Positions 39,920 through 47,790 of a DNA stretch of 55,952 bases are shown in pieces (position 1 is the first letter of the stretch; each line of letters begins with the position of its first letter). Source of the DNA: a virus; IMG/VR virus record IMGVR_UViG_3300020404_000088, positions 1 through 55,952 of that record; one strand, given 5' to 3'. The position numbers were made by a program, and so were the translations under genes. The notes below the pieces were generated by a model. That model worked only from the letters and a program-made list of their open reading frames with translations. It ran no database searches and was not told the origin of the DNA.

Positions 39920-40441
39920 CTATTTTTTTTTCTTTTTCTTTACTTTTTTAGGTTCTGCTGGATCACTTTCTTTTACATTTTTTTGTAAGAACTCTAACAT
40001 CTGACTTCTATATTGAGCATCATCGCCAACTAAAGTATCTAACATCATTTCGCTACCAGAATTAGCAATTAGTTTAGCCTTAACATCTTGCTGTTTCTTT
40101 TCTTTCTGTATTCTTCTTATAAATGCATAATATATAATTTGTGTAAAATATGCAAATGGATTATTAGATTTATCTGGATTAAAATTACTCATATATTGTA
40201 AGCAGTTTTCTATACCATCTGATATCATATCATCACGATAAGTATAGTTTATAAAATTCGGTCTGTAAGATAAGTGATTAGCGATCTTCAAAAAACACTC
40301 ACCAATATAATTGGTCACTTCAGGTGCTTTCCTTTTCTTCTCTTCCGCTTTTCTAACTTTAGCACGGTGTTCGATCATAGCCTGAAGAAACTTCTTATTA
40401 TCTACATAATGAGGTTTCAATTTTGCTTTTGTTTTTTCCAT
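39920..40441 (-). CDS. gp55: Late sigma factor (T4 gp55-like)
   Basis: A 173-residue sigma-family protein that directs RNA polymerase to TATAAATA late promoters. The region YRDDMISDGIENCLQYMSNF, then NPFAYFTQIIYYAFIRRIQK, is nearly that of T4 gp55 and corresponds to sigma region 2. In T4 a C-terminal hydrophobic tail binds the sliding clamp; here the end is PKKVKKKKKK, so clamp contact must occur otherwise or be provided by another protein. It has its own early promoter, and divergent transcription starts nearby. Confidence 0.95.
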   Translation of the reverse strand: MEKTKAKLKPHYVDNKKFLQAMIEHRAKVRKAEEKKRKAPEVTNYIGECFLKIANHLSYRPNFINYTYRDDMISDGIENCLQYMSNFNPDKSNNPFAYFTQIIYYAFIRRIQKEKKQQDVKAKLIANSGSEMMLDTLVGDDAQYRSQMLEFLQKNVKESDPAEPKKVKKKKKK

Positions 40442-40468
40442 AATTTATCTTTCTGATTAATATAACTT

Positions 40469-40497
40469 ATTATATCATTTTTGCTATTAGATGTAAA
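40469..40497 (-). promoter_or_regulatory. Early promoter for gene 55
   Basis: TTTACA (40492-40497), 17 bases, TATAAT (40469-40474), in GCTTTACA. Twenty-seven bases to the gene 55 ATG. Back-to-back with the plus-strand promoter at 40524-40551. Confidence 0.8.
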
Positions 40498-40523
40498 GCC
40501 TTTTAAATATTTTTTGCTATTGC

Positions 40524-40551
40524 TTGACAGTCCTAGGAACTATGTTATAAT
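40524..40551 (+). promoter_or_regulatory. Plus-strand consensus promoter
   Basis: TTGACA (40524-40529), 16 bases, TATAAT (40546-40551), in the same GCTTGACA context as the minus-strand early promoters. It points against every gene in the window. Predicted start near 40558. Confidence 0.7.
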
Positions 40552-40557
40552 CGACTA

Positions 40558-40611
40558 TGTAGGAGTTTGGGGAGATACCTTAGCTAGTATTCCTAGTGTA
40601 TAGTTTTTTTT
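40558..40611 (+). ncRNA. Candidate small RNA from the plus strand
   Basis: The stretch after the plus promoter has no coding potential. It can form GGA-G-ATAC/GTAT-TCC (40571-40593, one bulge) or a longer stem TAGGA/TCCTA (40560-40595), and ends in eight T residues (40604-40611) where termination may occur. About 54 bases, partly antisense to the 3' end of the LSm-like gene. The terminator stem is imperfect, so readthrough into longer antisense RNA is possible. Confidence 0.45.
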
Positions 40612-41042
40612 CCAAATAAGCCAATTAAATCTTCTTCCGACCATTGTATATTTTCTTTTGGTTCGGTCTCTCTTAATCTATCCATTTGATCAGCTAACTT
40701 ATATATCTTTTCTATTTCTTCAGCAGATAAAGTAGGTTTGGCATTTGCTTTCTCTTTCTCTATCTTATTTAATATTACCTCATAGTAATGTGATATATGC
40801 TGATTTGCTTGAGTGATAACTAATATTTTATCTTTAGGAATAATAAACGTTTTATCATCTGTAAATGATATCCAAGGAGTTAAAGTAGAGTCCTCTTTAG
40901 AACCCATTTCTGTTTCTCTCTGTACCGTATGTAATTCTAATGCGTTTGTGATTCGTAGGAAATCTTTATCAACAGCTATAGTACCCATTATAGTACTACC
41001 ATCAGTAAGTTTTACCATACGATAATCTGTGTTATTATCCAT
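40593..41042 (-). CDS. LSm-like protein
   Basis: A 149-residue protein. Residues about 8-85 follow the Sm fold: MVKLTDGSTIMGTIAVDKDF (Sm1 strands), then LRITNALELHTV, and ISFTDDKTFIIPKDKILVIT (Sm2-like). Such proteins form rings that bind RNA, like Hfq. The C-terminal 60 residues are helical, ending SEEDLIGLFGKKTIH, whose acidic-hydrophobic cluster faintly resembles clamp-binding tails. I recall this LSm-type protein from other marine T4-like phages. It lies next to gene 55 and beside the candidate small RNA. RNA binding is inferred from fold. Confidence 0.7.
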   Translation of the reverse strand: MDNNTDYRMVKLTDGSTIMGTIAVDKDFLRITNALELHTVQRETEMGSKEDSTLTPWISFTDDKTFIIPKDKILVITQANQHISHYYEVILNKIEKEKANAKPTLSAEEIEKIYKLADQMDRLRETEPKENIQWSEEDLIGLFGKKTIH

Positions 41043-41044
41043 TT

Positions 41045-42544
41045 TTAATCCTTTAGGTTAATATTATGTATTTCGTAATCGAACTCTTCCTCGTTGTATA
41101 TATTTATTCTTTCCTGGAAGTGCTTTAGTGTATAATTTTCTTTAGACTTATAATTTAAATCATCCGCTATATCATATAAAGTGGCATTGACTTTATTGTC
41201 GCCTAATCTCAATCCTCTACCGATTGATTGTAGATTTCTTATTCTACTTTTTGAAGGGCTTGCAAATATTATATTATGTAAATTCTTAATATTAATACCT
41301 GTTGAAAAAGTGCCATAACTCGCTACAATAATTGCATTGGTTTCATTCTCAACTATCGCTCTCGCCTTTTCTCTCTCTTCCGTTTCGACACCGCCATAGA
41401 TATAAAAAACCTTTCGATCTTTTTCCGCTTTATCTTCTATACTTTTATATAAATCTTTACCATGTTTTTCTACCAATTGAAAAAGCACTAAAGTGTTACC
41501 TTTTATTTTAAGTGCAAGATTACGAATAAAATTATTTCTCGCTTTACTTGATACCAGATAATCAATCTCATCTTGATATTTACCTTTAGATACTATTTTA
41601 GCATTTGCCTCACTATGTTTAAGTATCAAACATCTTACAGCTAGATTACTTAACTGTTTTTTGTCCATAAGTTTTTTAGTAGATGTCACTTTATTTACGG
41701 CGCCAAACAATCCTTCTAAAACTAATTTATGTGTGTGAGCACCATCTAAAGTACCTGTAAGACCTATACGATATTTACAGTCAACTAGTTTAGTCATAAT
41801 TTCTGTCAATGATTTAGATTTAAATAGATGTGCCTCATCACCAAATACACAACCGAACTGTTTAAAATATTCTTTTGGCAACTTATATAGACTTTGCCAT
41901 GTTGATATTAGTACTTTTTTATCTGTTTGATTAGAATATCCACTATACAATCTATGACAATATTTCTTTACATTCCAACCATATGATTCAAAGTCGGTAT
42001 ACATTTGTTCTACTAATGATGTAGTTGGCACGATTAATAACACTCGATTATTAGATTCTTCTTTAATTAAATGACTATAATAACGAATCAAAGAATATAT
42101 GATGAATGACTTACCTGAGGCCGTAGGACTCAATAGCAACGCCCTATTGCGTTTTAAACTATGATATATTGCGTCTATCTGATAATCTCTTGCTTCAAAT
42201 TTCTGACCTAGACTATTAGAAAATTTAGTGACAACCTCTCTATCAACCTTGTTATCTATATCTACATCTTTGGCAGTTACTATGGTATATCCTCGTTCTT
42301 CAGCAAATGCTTTGATGTAAGGATACAGGCCAAAGTAAATCTCTTTTGTCTTTTGTGAGAACAATCTTATCTTGCCATCCCACATACGATTACGAAATGC
42401 TGGCATGAATTTATATCCTGGCACATAGAAAGTAAAAAATTCAGATATTTCTCTTTGTATATCCGACTCGCAGTCTACCGTTATGTAAACTTCGTTTTTC
42501 TTTTCTATGATGATGAGATTAGAATTGTCCTGATTGGTAATCAT
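41045..42544 (-). CDS. uvsW: UvsW helicase
   Basis: A 499-residue SF2 helicase that resolves R-loops and branched DNA and switches T4 replication to the recombination mode. Walker A TASGKS near 142-147, DEAH in GDEAHLF near 233-239, then GLTGTLDG (motif III), TGINIKNLHNIIFASP and QSIGRGLRLGD (motif VI). The N-terminal SEFFTFYVPGYKFMPAFRNR matches T4 UvsW. A late box 31 bases upstream agrees with the late expression of uvsW in T4. Confidence 0.95.
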   Translation of the reverse strand: MITNQDNSNLIIIEKKNEVYITVDCESDIQREISEFFTFYVPGYKFMPAFRNRMWDGKIRLFSQKTKEIYFGLYPYIKAFAEERGYTIVTAKDVDIDNKVDREVVTKFSNSLGQKFEARDYQIDAIYHSLKRNRALLLSPTASGKSFIIYSLIRYYSHLIKEESNNRVLLIVPTTSLVEQMYTDFESYGWNVKKYCHRLYSGYSNQTDKKVLISTWQSLYKLPKEYFKQFGCVFGDEAHLFKSKSLTEIMTKLVDCKYRIGLTGTLDGAHTHKLVLEGLFGAVNKVTSTKKLMDKKQLSNLAVRCLILKHSEANAKIVSKGKYQDEIDYLVSSKARNNFIRNLALKIKGNTLVLFQLVEKHGKDLYKSIEDKAEKDRKVFYIYGGVETEEREKARAIVENETNAIIVASYGTFSTGINIKNLHNIIFASPSKSRIRNLQSIGRGLRLGDNKVNATLYDIADDLNYKSKENYTLKHFQERINIYNEEEFDYEIHNINLKD

Positions 42545-42574
42545 ATAAATGTATGTTCAATTTTTTCATACTTA

Positions 42575-42582
42575 TATTTATA
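42575..42582 (-). promoter_or_regulatory. Late promoter for uvsW
   Basis: Exact TATAAATA, 31 bases upstream of the uvsW ATG, in the gap after the oxygenase gene. Confidence 0.75.
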
Positions 42583-42586
42583 ACGA

Positions 42587-43138
42587 TTATGTCCATGGTT
42601 TTCCTACGACCCAACCTACTAAAGATTTTCTAGTGCCTTTAGTGATCTTATCTACTTTATGCCAAACATGACTAGGAAAAATTATCATGTCGCCTTTTTT
42701 AAGTTTAAATTTTGTTGTAACCGATAGGTCTGGTTTAGGATGAGGATCACATATACTGAAATCGCCCCCCTCATATCCATCATTTAAACATAAAGTAAAA
42801 CTTAATTTTCTAATAGTATTATTTCTATACGGCTTTACATGGTTGTCTGTATGCCAATTATAATGATCGCCTTCATTATATATTGTAAACTGTAAATCTT
42901 CAAATTCTTTTAATGAGAAGTTCCAATTACTTTCATCATTTGCTGATTTAATAAAATAACTTAATGTTGTTTGTAATTCTTTATCATTTAACCACGATAT
43001 ATCAGAGCTTCTATTATCATCATTACCGTCTGCAATTTTTGCTTTTTTAATAGTCAATAATTCACCATCTTTTATTATTTGATCGCAAAAACTATCTGGT
43101 ACAATTTTTTCTTTTAAGTTATATATATTCTCAAACAT
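42587..43138 (-). CDS. 2OG-Fe(II) oxygenase, PiuC/PKHD type
   Basis: A 183-residue protein. Start at 43138 (MFENIYNLKEKIVPDSF), two bases after the uvsY stop; an upstream ATG would overlap uvsY by 41 bases. Iron ligands HTD in YNWHTDNH (near 93) and H in PSHVWHKVDK (near 158), with the 2OG arginine in RKSLVGWVVG. The RKLSFTLCLNDGYEGGDF block is characteristic of PKHD hydroxylases. These sit in many cyanophage genomes without known substrate. The third oxygenase of the window. Confidence 0.9.
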   Translation of the reverse strand: MFENIYNLKEKIVPDSFCDQIIKDGELLTIKKAKIADGNDDNRSSDISWLNDKELQTTLSYFIKSANDESNWNFSLKEFEDLQFTIYNEGDHYNWHTDNHVKPYRNNTIRKLSFTLCLNDGYEGGDFSICDPHPKPDLSVTTKFKLKKGDMIIFPSHVWHKVDKITKGTRKSLVGWVVGKPWT

Positions 43139-43139
43139 G

Positions 43140-43568
43140 CTAGATAGCTCCGCTAGTAAACTTCTTCCACTCGATAGCATTTTTAATTAAGAATGTTCTA
43201 TTGTTTACGCTTCTCAATACTTGTTCAAGATATTTAACTATCTGATTTAGATAGGCAACTTTTTGATCTGCCTTTTGTAGATCAGGATCAGAATCCATAT
43301 AGATATGTACATCTGCCTTTAATACTTTTATATCAAAAGGTTTCTCTTTATACACACTAGGGTCTGCTTTGCCAGTGTAATATTCCCACTTATCTCTTAT
43401 CATACTCTTATGATCGTATTCTGCCTTTTTTAATAGTAAAGAAAACTTATTAAAATGTATTAAATATTTGTTATGTAATAATGGTATGTTTATAGATTCA
43501 GTATCTAATTCGGTATCGTCTAGTTTAAAGTCCTTATTGACTGATTGTTGTAATTCTTCTAATGTCAT
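43140..43568 (-). CDS. uvsY: UvsY recombination mediator
   Basis: A 142-residue protein of T4 UvsY length (137), which loads UvsX onto ssDNA coated with gp32. The start MTLEELQQSVNKDFKLDDTE and the segment RDKWEYYTGKADP with a C-terminal LRSVNNRTFLIKNAIEWKKF follow the T4 pattern. It is preceded by a consensus -10 ending six bases before ATG, with no SD, so the message may be leaderless. Followed by the oxygenase and then uvsW, near the T4 order uvsY-uvsW. Confidence 0.88.
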   Translation of the reverse strand: MTLEELQQSVNKDFKLDDTELDTESINIPLLHNKYLIHFNKFSLLLKKAEYDHKSMIRDKWEYYTGKADPSVYKEKPFDIKVLKADVHIYMDSDPDLQKADQKVAYLNQIVKYLEQVLRSVNNRTFLIKNAIEWKKFTSGAI

Positions 43569-43574
43569 ACGGAT

Positions 43575-43603
43575 ATTATATCACCTTTTCGGTTAATTGT
43601 AAA
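43575..43603 (-). promoter_or_regulatory. Early promoter for uvsY
   Basis: TTTACA (43598-43603), 17 bases, TATAAT (43575-43580), in GCTTTACA. The predicted start coincides with the uvsY ATG. The -35 overlaps the 3' end of the upstream gene. Confidence 0.8.
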
Positions 43604-44384
43604 GCTGTTGCAACATTTTTTCTTGCGTTATATATTTTAGGTTAGCACATGAACTCCATTCATTTATTGGCATATCTGTTTTTGCTTCGGTACCTTTATT
43701 CACTTTATAAAATTGAACATTCGGAAACTTATTAAATGTATTCTTGTGTTGTAGTATCCAGTTAAATGTTTCGTCTGGATTATTAGGTCTGGCTGCCAAT
43801 GCGTCTTTTTCGGCATAACTATCTGTGCCAGCATATATGTTATTTACCTTATCCGTATTAGAATATAGATCGTGTCCCACTATATAAACTTCTTTAGCAT
43901 TTAGTTCACATGCCAAATGTATTGATCTACTGCCTGTCGCATATGCGAAGCCATCTACGTCTGGTTCAATATCTATTATATTATCTTCTTTAGAAACACC
44001 TGTGATATAAGTTATGCCTAGATTATGTCCCTTTGTGAGTGTAAACACGCCATCGGCACCATGATAAACAACCTCATCACTATCATTCCATACAATATCA
44101 GTTTTGTCTGCCATTGTTTTCATCATTTCTTTTGCAACAAATATCGGCACAGGTGTCCAGTAACCTAGATATATTTTCATGTCTTTGAGATTTGCTTTAC
44201 GATATATCTCGTGTGACATTCTTGAATCTAATGCCACTAATATATCAGGAGTGAAGTCACGATATATAGCATTACAACCTATTACAGTTGCATAGTCTTT
44301 CATTTTTTGTAAATCTAGGCCTTGTCTTGATTGCCCATTACCGAGGCAGACGGCCGTATCTATCCATGTTAAAGTCTTCATCAA
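43593..44384 (-). CDS. Rossmann-like protein, possible glycosyltransferase
   Basis: A 263-residue protein. The opening CLGNGQSRQGLDLQ and then YATVIGCNAIYRDFTPDILV resembles the nucleotide-sugar or DUF115-like pattern (GNGPS...IGCN) of sialyltransferase-like and motility-associated enzymes. Later words VYIVGHDLYS and FATGSRSIHLACELNA fit a Rossmann fold. No signal peptide. It lies between a tube-fold protein gene and uvsY. A role in modifying a sugar on a virion component or the host surface is speculative. Confidence 0.55.
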   Translation of the reverse strand: MMKTLTWIDTAVCLGNGQSRQGLDLQKMKDYATVIGCNAIYRDFTPDILVALDSRMSHEIYRKANLKDMKIYLGYWTPVPIFVAKEMMKTMADKTDIVWNDSDEVVYHGADGVFTLTKGHNLGITYITGVSKEDNIIDIEPDVDGFAYATGSRSIHLACELNAKEVYIVGHDLYSNTDKVNNIYAGTDSYAEKDALAARPNNPDETFNWILQHKNTFNKFPNVQFYKVNKGTEAKTDMPINEWSSCANLKYITQEKMLQQLYN

Positions 44385-44407
44385 AAATCATCCTATATTG
44401 TCTTGTA

Positions 44408-44998
44408 CTATAATTGTACTATATCATAATACATATAATTAAAACTTGCCGATACTTGTAAATAATCAATATCACTTGCTTTAATATCATAAGATAATGA
44501 ACCTAGAGATATGGGAAAAACATTCTGAAATCTTATCTCTGTTTTGGCAATGTTCTTACTATTTAAAACTGTGAGTGTTGCATCCGAATATATACCGCCC
44601 TCTGCTAGAGGCTGTGGTATACTTGTTCCTGTTGCAGCCGTGCTTGATGTTGTGCCAGGAAATCTATCAGCACCAGTCGCTTGTAAATTTTTAAATTGAT
44701 CGTGATTTTGTGCAAATCCTAAACCTGTAATCCAATCGTGTATTTCCTTATAGTTGTTGAGATTTTCATCAACAAGAAATGACACATCTAAAGTTTGATA
44801 TGTAACTTTATCGCCGACACCTGCAATGTCTTTTAGAGGTGTTTCAAAACTTGTAGACCCTAAAGAGATACCAGGTATGTTTGCTGTCTGTACAAAAAAT
44901 TCAACATTAGGTAGTTTAGTCATTTTAAATCTAAACTGTATCGGACTTGCATAGTCAAATTTACTAGGTGTTCTATCAATTATATTTGTATCTGTCAT
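44408..44998 (-). CDS. Tail tube-fold protein (gp19/gp54-like)
   Basis: A 196-residue protein. The pattern FRFKMTKLPNVEFFVQTANI-PGISLGS, then LDVSFLVDENLNNYKEIHDW, and a C-terminal QNVFPISLGSLSYDI with VSASFNYMYYDI corresponds to the tube fold of gp19 and the tube initiator gp54. A Ser/Thr-rich loop lies at about 110-130. True gp19 is encoded at 51870-52397, so this is a second tube-fold protein, probably in baseplate or tube end. A GATAAATA late-like box is five bases before ATG. Confidence 0.7.
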   Translation of the reverse strand: MTDTNIIDRTPSKFDYASPIQFRFKMTKLPNVEFFVQTANIPGISLGSTSFETPLKDIAGVGDKVTYQTLDVSFLVDENLNNYKEIHDWITGLGFAQNHDQFKNLQATGADRFPGTTSSTAATGTSIPQPLAEGGIYSDATLTVLNSKNIAKTEIRFQNVFPISLGSLSYDIKASDIDYLQVSASFNYMYYDIVQL

Positions 44999-45002
44999 AA
45001 TA

Positions 45003-45251
45003 CTATTTATCTGTTGAATTATCTACTTCTTGCCATTCTTTTTCAGTGGCTTTTTTCTCTAGTTCTTTTTCATTTTCTGTAAGAATAATCTCTTTTTGTT
45101 CTACTTTTTTAATCTTTTCTTCTAATTCTTGTAGCACATCTTGTTTAGGATTCATATGGTTAAGACAATAAGCGAGTACACCCATGATAACTATGAGTGA
45201 ACCTATACCTAAAACTATTTGTTTGAATTCTTTAATTTTACTTTTTGTCAT
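45003..45251 (-). CDS. Small membrane-anchored coiled-coil protein
   Basis: An 82-residue protein with one transmembrane segment at about 12-31 (IVLGIGSLIVIMGVLAYCLN) and a following coiled coil (LEEKIKKVEQKEIILTENEKEL) that would face the periplasm. The form resembles short inner-membrane spanin-like or tail-accessory proteins, but proof is absent and lysis genes are not seen nearby. It is made from a late promoter just upstream (45263-45270) after the gene 23 terminator. Confidence 0.6.
   Translation of the reverse strand: MTKSKIKEFKQIVLGIGSLIVIMGVLAYCLNHMNPKQDVLQELEEKIKKVEQKEIILTENEKELEKKATEKEWQEVDNSTDK
45004..45011 (-). promoter_or_regulatory. Variant late box for the tube-fold gene
   Basis: GATAAATA on the minus strand, five bases before the ATG at 44998; by T4 spacing transcription would begin at that A. 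It overlaps the end of the 45003-45251 gene. Confidence 0.4.
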
Positions 45252-45262
45252 CTTTTATGTAC

Positions 45263-45270
45263 TATTTATA
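45263..45270 (-). promoter_or_regulatory. Late promoter for the 45003-45251 gene
   Basis: Exact TATAAATA, 11 bases upstream of the ATG at 45251, placed between the gene 23 terminator and this gene. Confidence 0.7.
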
Positions 45271-45281
45271 ATCATTAAGGA

Positions 45282-45311
45282 CAAAAAAAAGGGCGCCGAA
45301 GCGCCCTTTTT
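45282..45311 (-). terminator. Terminator of gene 23, bidirectional
   Basis: GGGCGC-TTCG-GCGCCC with a UUCG loop is flanked by A-runs on one side and eight T residues on the other, a textbook intrinsic terminator for the major capsid transcript. T residues on the plus strand also make it symmetrical. Confidence 0.93.
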
Positions 45312-45332
45312 CGTAATCGGTATTAACCAATA

Positions 45333-46652
45333 TTACATAATGTTAGAAACTTTAACACGTCTGTAATATACGTTTTGGTCACCAGCTGCAGGAGACGTTA
45401 AGTCAATTGCACCAGTACCGTTAGTAGTTGCGAAAGGATTAGCAACCATACCATATCTAGTTTTGAAACCGATTTTTGGTTGGAAACTATCTTGACCAAC
45501 GGCTCTTACCATTTGTAGTGGTACGTAAGGACAATAGAATAGTCCAGAGTCGTAAGGTGAAGTACCTTTGTAACCTACAACGTAGAATTGTGAAGCAGCA
45601 ATATTTGCACTATATGGATCAATGTAAACTTTAAATTTACCATTTAATACACCAGCGAAAGTATTTCCTGTGTCATCAACGTTTAAGTTAGTAGAAAGAG
45701 CAGGAGAGTAATCTAATACACCTGACATCTGAAGTGCAGAAGCAACATCAGCTGAACAGATAATCATATTACCTTTTCCTCTTCTTGTTAATTGACCAAC
45801 AGCGTTAGCATCTCTCTCTAATTGGAATAATAGTCCTTTGAATTTCTCAACTGACCATCTACCGTTAGAGTCTGTGTCAAGATCGAAAATACCAGCAGTT
45901 GTAGTATTAACTTGAGCACCTGCTTTTGCAGTTGTGTAGATTGTTCTAACAACTTCTCTATTGATCTCCGCAAGGATTTCTGAAGATAGGATGTTAGCAA
46001 GTTCCGTTTCAGCATCTAAACCGTGGATTGCTTTTAAGTCTTGAGCAAGTTCCATAGTGTATTCTGCTTTAAGAGCTCTTGATTTCGCAGTTACAGTAAC
46101 TTTATCGATTGAGAAAGCCATTTCTGCGAACTCGTCTGTTCCGTCACCTAGTGTTTCTGCTTGTGCAACAGTCATACCGTCACCAGTTGTGTAAGTACCA
46201 GCAGGTGAATCGTTAAGAACACTTGGATTAGATCCAGAGTGAGCACTAGCTGAACCAGTGTTACCAGCAGCATCTCTAGCTGAGAAATCTGAATCTGCTT
46301 CGTTAAATAGTGCTTCAGCACCAGCTTGCGAACCAAATCTTGACTTCATAGCGAAGATTAAACCAGTTGGACCAGTCATAGGTTGAACACCACAAATGTC
46401 ATAGGCAATAAGGTTAGGCATTGCTCTTCTAACAAGTGATATTAAAACAGGATCCCAGTTGTCAACAGATGAACCAGTTGCGTTAGCTGGTGCAGCTTCT
46501 GACATAAATGATCTGTCTTCTCTAACTGCTTTCTCTTGGTTTTCCAAGATAACAGTTGTTACAGCTCTTTTGTATGCGTCACCGATTTTTGGTAAATCAG
46601 GATGCTCCAATACTGGCTGCCATTTGTCTTGTAAGTTTTCAGTAAGATACAT
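45333..46652 (-). CDS. gp23: Major capsid protein (T4 gp23-like)
   Basis: A 439-residue HK97-fold capsid protein, the main shell component. Recognisable gp23 words include DPVLISLVRRAMPNLIAYDI, CGVQPMTGPTGLIFAMKSRF, and a C-terminal GLFYCPYVPLQMVRAVG with FKTRYGMVANPFA. The N-terminal about 60 residues are presumably removed by gp21. AGGAGA precedes ATG. It follows scaffold gene 22 by 29 bases and ends in a strong terminator. No dedicated late box directly upstream was seen; transcription may come from 47791-47798. Confidence 0.97.
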   Translation of the reverse strand: MYLTENLQDKWQPVLEHPDLPKIGDAYKRAVTTVILENQEKAVREDRSFMSEAAPANATGSSVDNWDPVLISLVRRAMPNLIAYDICGVQPMTGPTGLIFAMKSRFGSQAGAEALFNEADSDFSARDAAGNTGSASAHSGSNPSVLNDSPAGTYTTGDGMTVAQAETLGDGTDEFAEMAFSIDKVTVTAKSRALKAEYTMELAQDLKAIHGLDAETELANILSSEILAEINREVVRTIYTTAKAGAQVNTTTAGIFDLDTDSNGRWSVEKFKGLLFQLERDANAVGQLTRRGKGNMIICSADVASALQMSGVLDYSPALSTNLNVDDTGNTFAGVLNGKFKVYIDPYSANIAASQFYVVGYKGTSPYDSGLFYCPYVPLQMVRAVGQDSFQPKIGFKTRYGMVANPFATTNGTGAIDLTSPAAGDQNVYYRRVKVSNIM

Positions 46653-46681
46653 TTTTATCTCTCCTAAGTTTATTAATTAAA

Positions 46682-47737
46682 TTAAATCTTTACAGATTTA
46701 ACGTTTTTAGTAATAGCGGCTGTATATGCAGCCATAGCATCGGTATTGCTCTCAATTGGAGCGTTAGCCGCAACTGAATCAACCTCATCTTTAGATGTTG
46801 TTTCTTCAATCTTTGTTTTAGGGAAGTAAGATTCTTTAATAGTTTCTAACTTTTCCTTAAACTTGTCAGCACTATCGTACTCAACATTCTCAGCCATCTT
46901 CTCGAATTTTTCTTTTTCTGTTTCTGCTAAATCTTCAGCGATTTCATCAATAGCTAATTTTTTTGCAGATTGAGAAACTTCTTTAGTTAGATCAACATTT
47001 TTTGCAATCTGTTCATTTAACTTTTCTTCAAGTTTTTTATTCTGAGTAGTTAAGTCGTCTAGCACGTTGTATTTTTCTTCTGGAACATCAATATAATGTT
47101 CTTTGAATAAATCTTTAAGACCAGTAATGAAGTCTTCAGCAATCTCAGTTCTAATTCCTCTTTCAACTGCTAATTCATTTTCTTTCATCCATTCTTCAAC
47201 AACATAGTTTAGGTATGAGTCAACTTTTTCGACCATAGCTTCTTTTACTGTTTCAGTTTCAGCTGAAAGTTTTTCTTCGTACTTTGCCTCAAGGATTTTA
47301 GTTTGTTCTTGGATTCTTGTTTTAACAGCAGCTTCAAAAATTGTTGCAGCTTTATCTTTGAATTCCTCAGATAAATCAGCGTCACTTGAAACTAATGCCT
47401 CAACATCAGCAGATAAGTCTATTTCAACTTCTTTAGATTCTTCTTTGTCTTCAGCAACAACTTCTTTGTCCTCTGAAGCTTCAACTTCTTCTTCTTTCAT
47501 AGAAGCAGGTTTTGAATCATTTTCTAAAGAACCATCTTTAGCACTTTTCTTAGCTGGATCCGAAGTATTTTGTTTTGCCTTTGAAGCAGCGTCTGGATTG
47601 CTGTCAGTTGGTTTTACAACTGGAGCGCCCATGTCAACTGCGTCATTTTTAAGGTGAGTAGTTTCAGCTGGAGCTGCGTCTTTAACCGCAACATTAACTT
47701 CTTCCAACTTCTCTACATCTTTTGTAGTATCTGACAT
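46682..47737 (-). CDS. gp22: Prohead scaffold protein (T4 gp22-like)
   Basis: A 351-residue, very acidic, largely coiled-coil protein, the main core of the prohead, later degraded by gp21. Long Glu/Lys heptads run about 110-310 (EEKLNEQIAKNVDLTKEVSQ and similar). The N-terminal 100 residues are Ala/Lys/Glu/Ser-rich and disordered, longer than in T4 (269 residues total). The C-terminal AAYTAAITKNVKSVKI is typical for the family. AAGGAG precedes ATG. In T4 order 21-22-23. Confidence 0.92.
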   Translation of the reverse strand: MSDTTKDVEKLEEVNVAVKDAAPAETTHLKNDAVDMGAPVVKPTDSNPDAASKAKQNTSDPAKKSAKDGSLENDSKPASMKEEEVEASEDKEVVAEDKEESKEVEIDLSADVEALVSSDADLSEEFKDKAATIFEAAVKTRIQEQTKILEAKYEEKLSAETETVKEAMVEKVDSYLNYVVEEWMKENELAVERGIRTEIAEDFITGLKDLFKEHYIDVPEEKYNVLDDLTTQNKKLEEKLNEQIAKNVDLTKEVSQSAKKLAIDEIAEDLAETEKEKFEKMAENVEYDSADKFKEKLETIKESYFPKTKIEETTSKDEVDSVAANAPIESNTDAMAAYTAAITKNVKSVKI

Positions 47738-47790
47738 TCGGTCTCTCCTTGATTATTAATAAAAATTTAAATTTAAATTTTAGTTATTAT

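Noticed and set aside
39920-39945. Programmed frameshift on the A-run at the end of gene 55
   Set aside because: Other frames stop within a few codons, so no extended product results.
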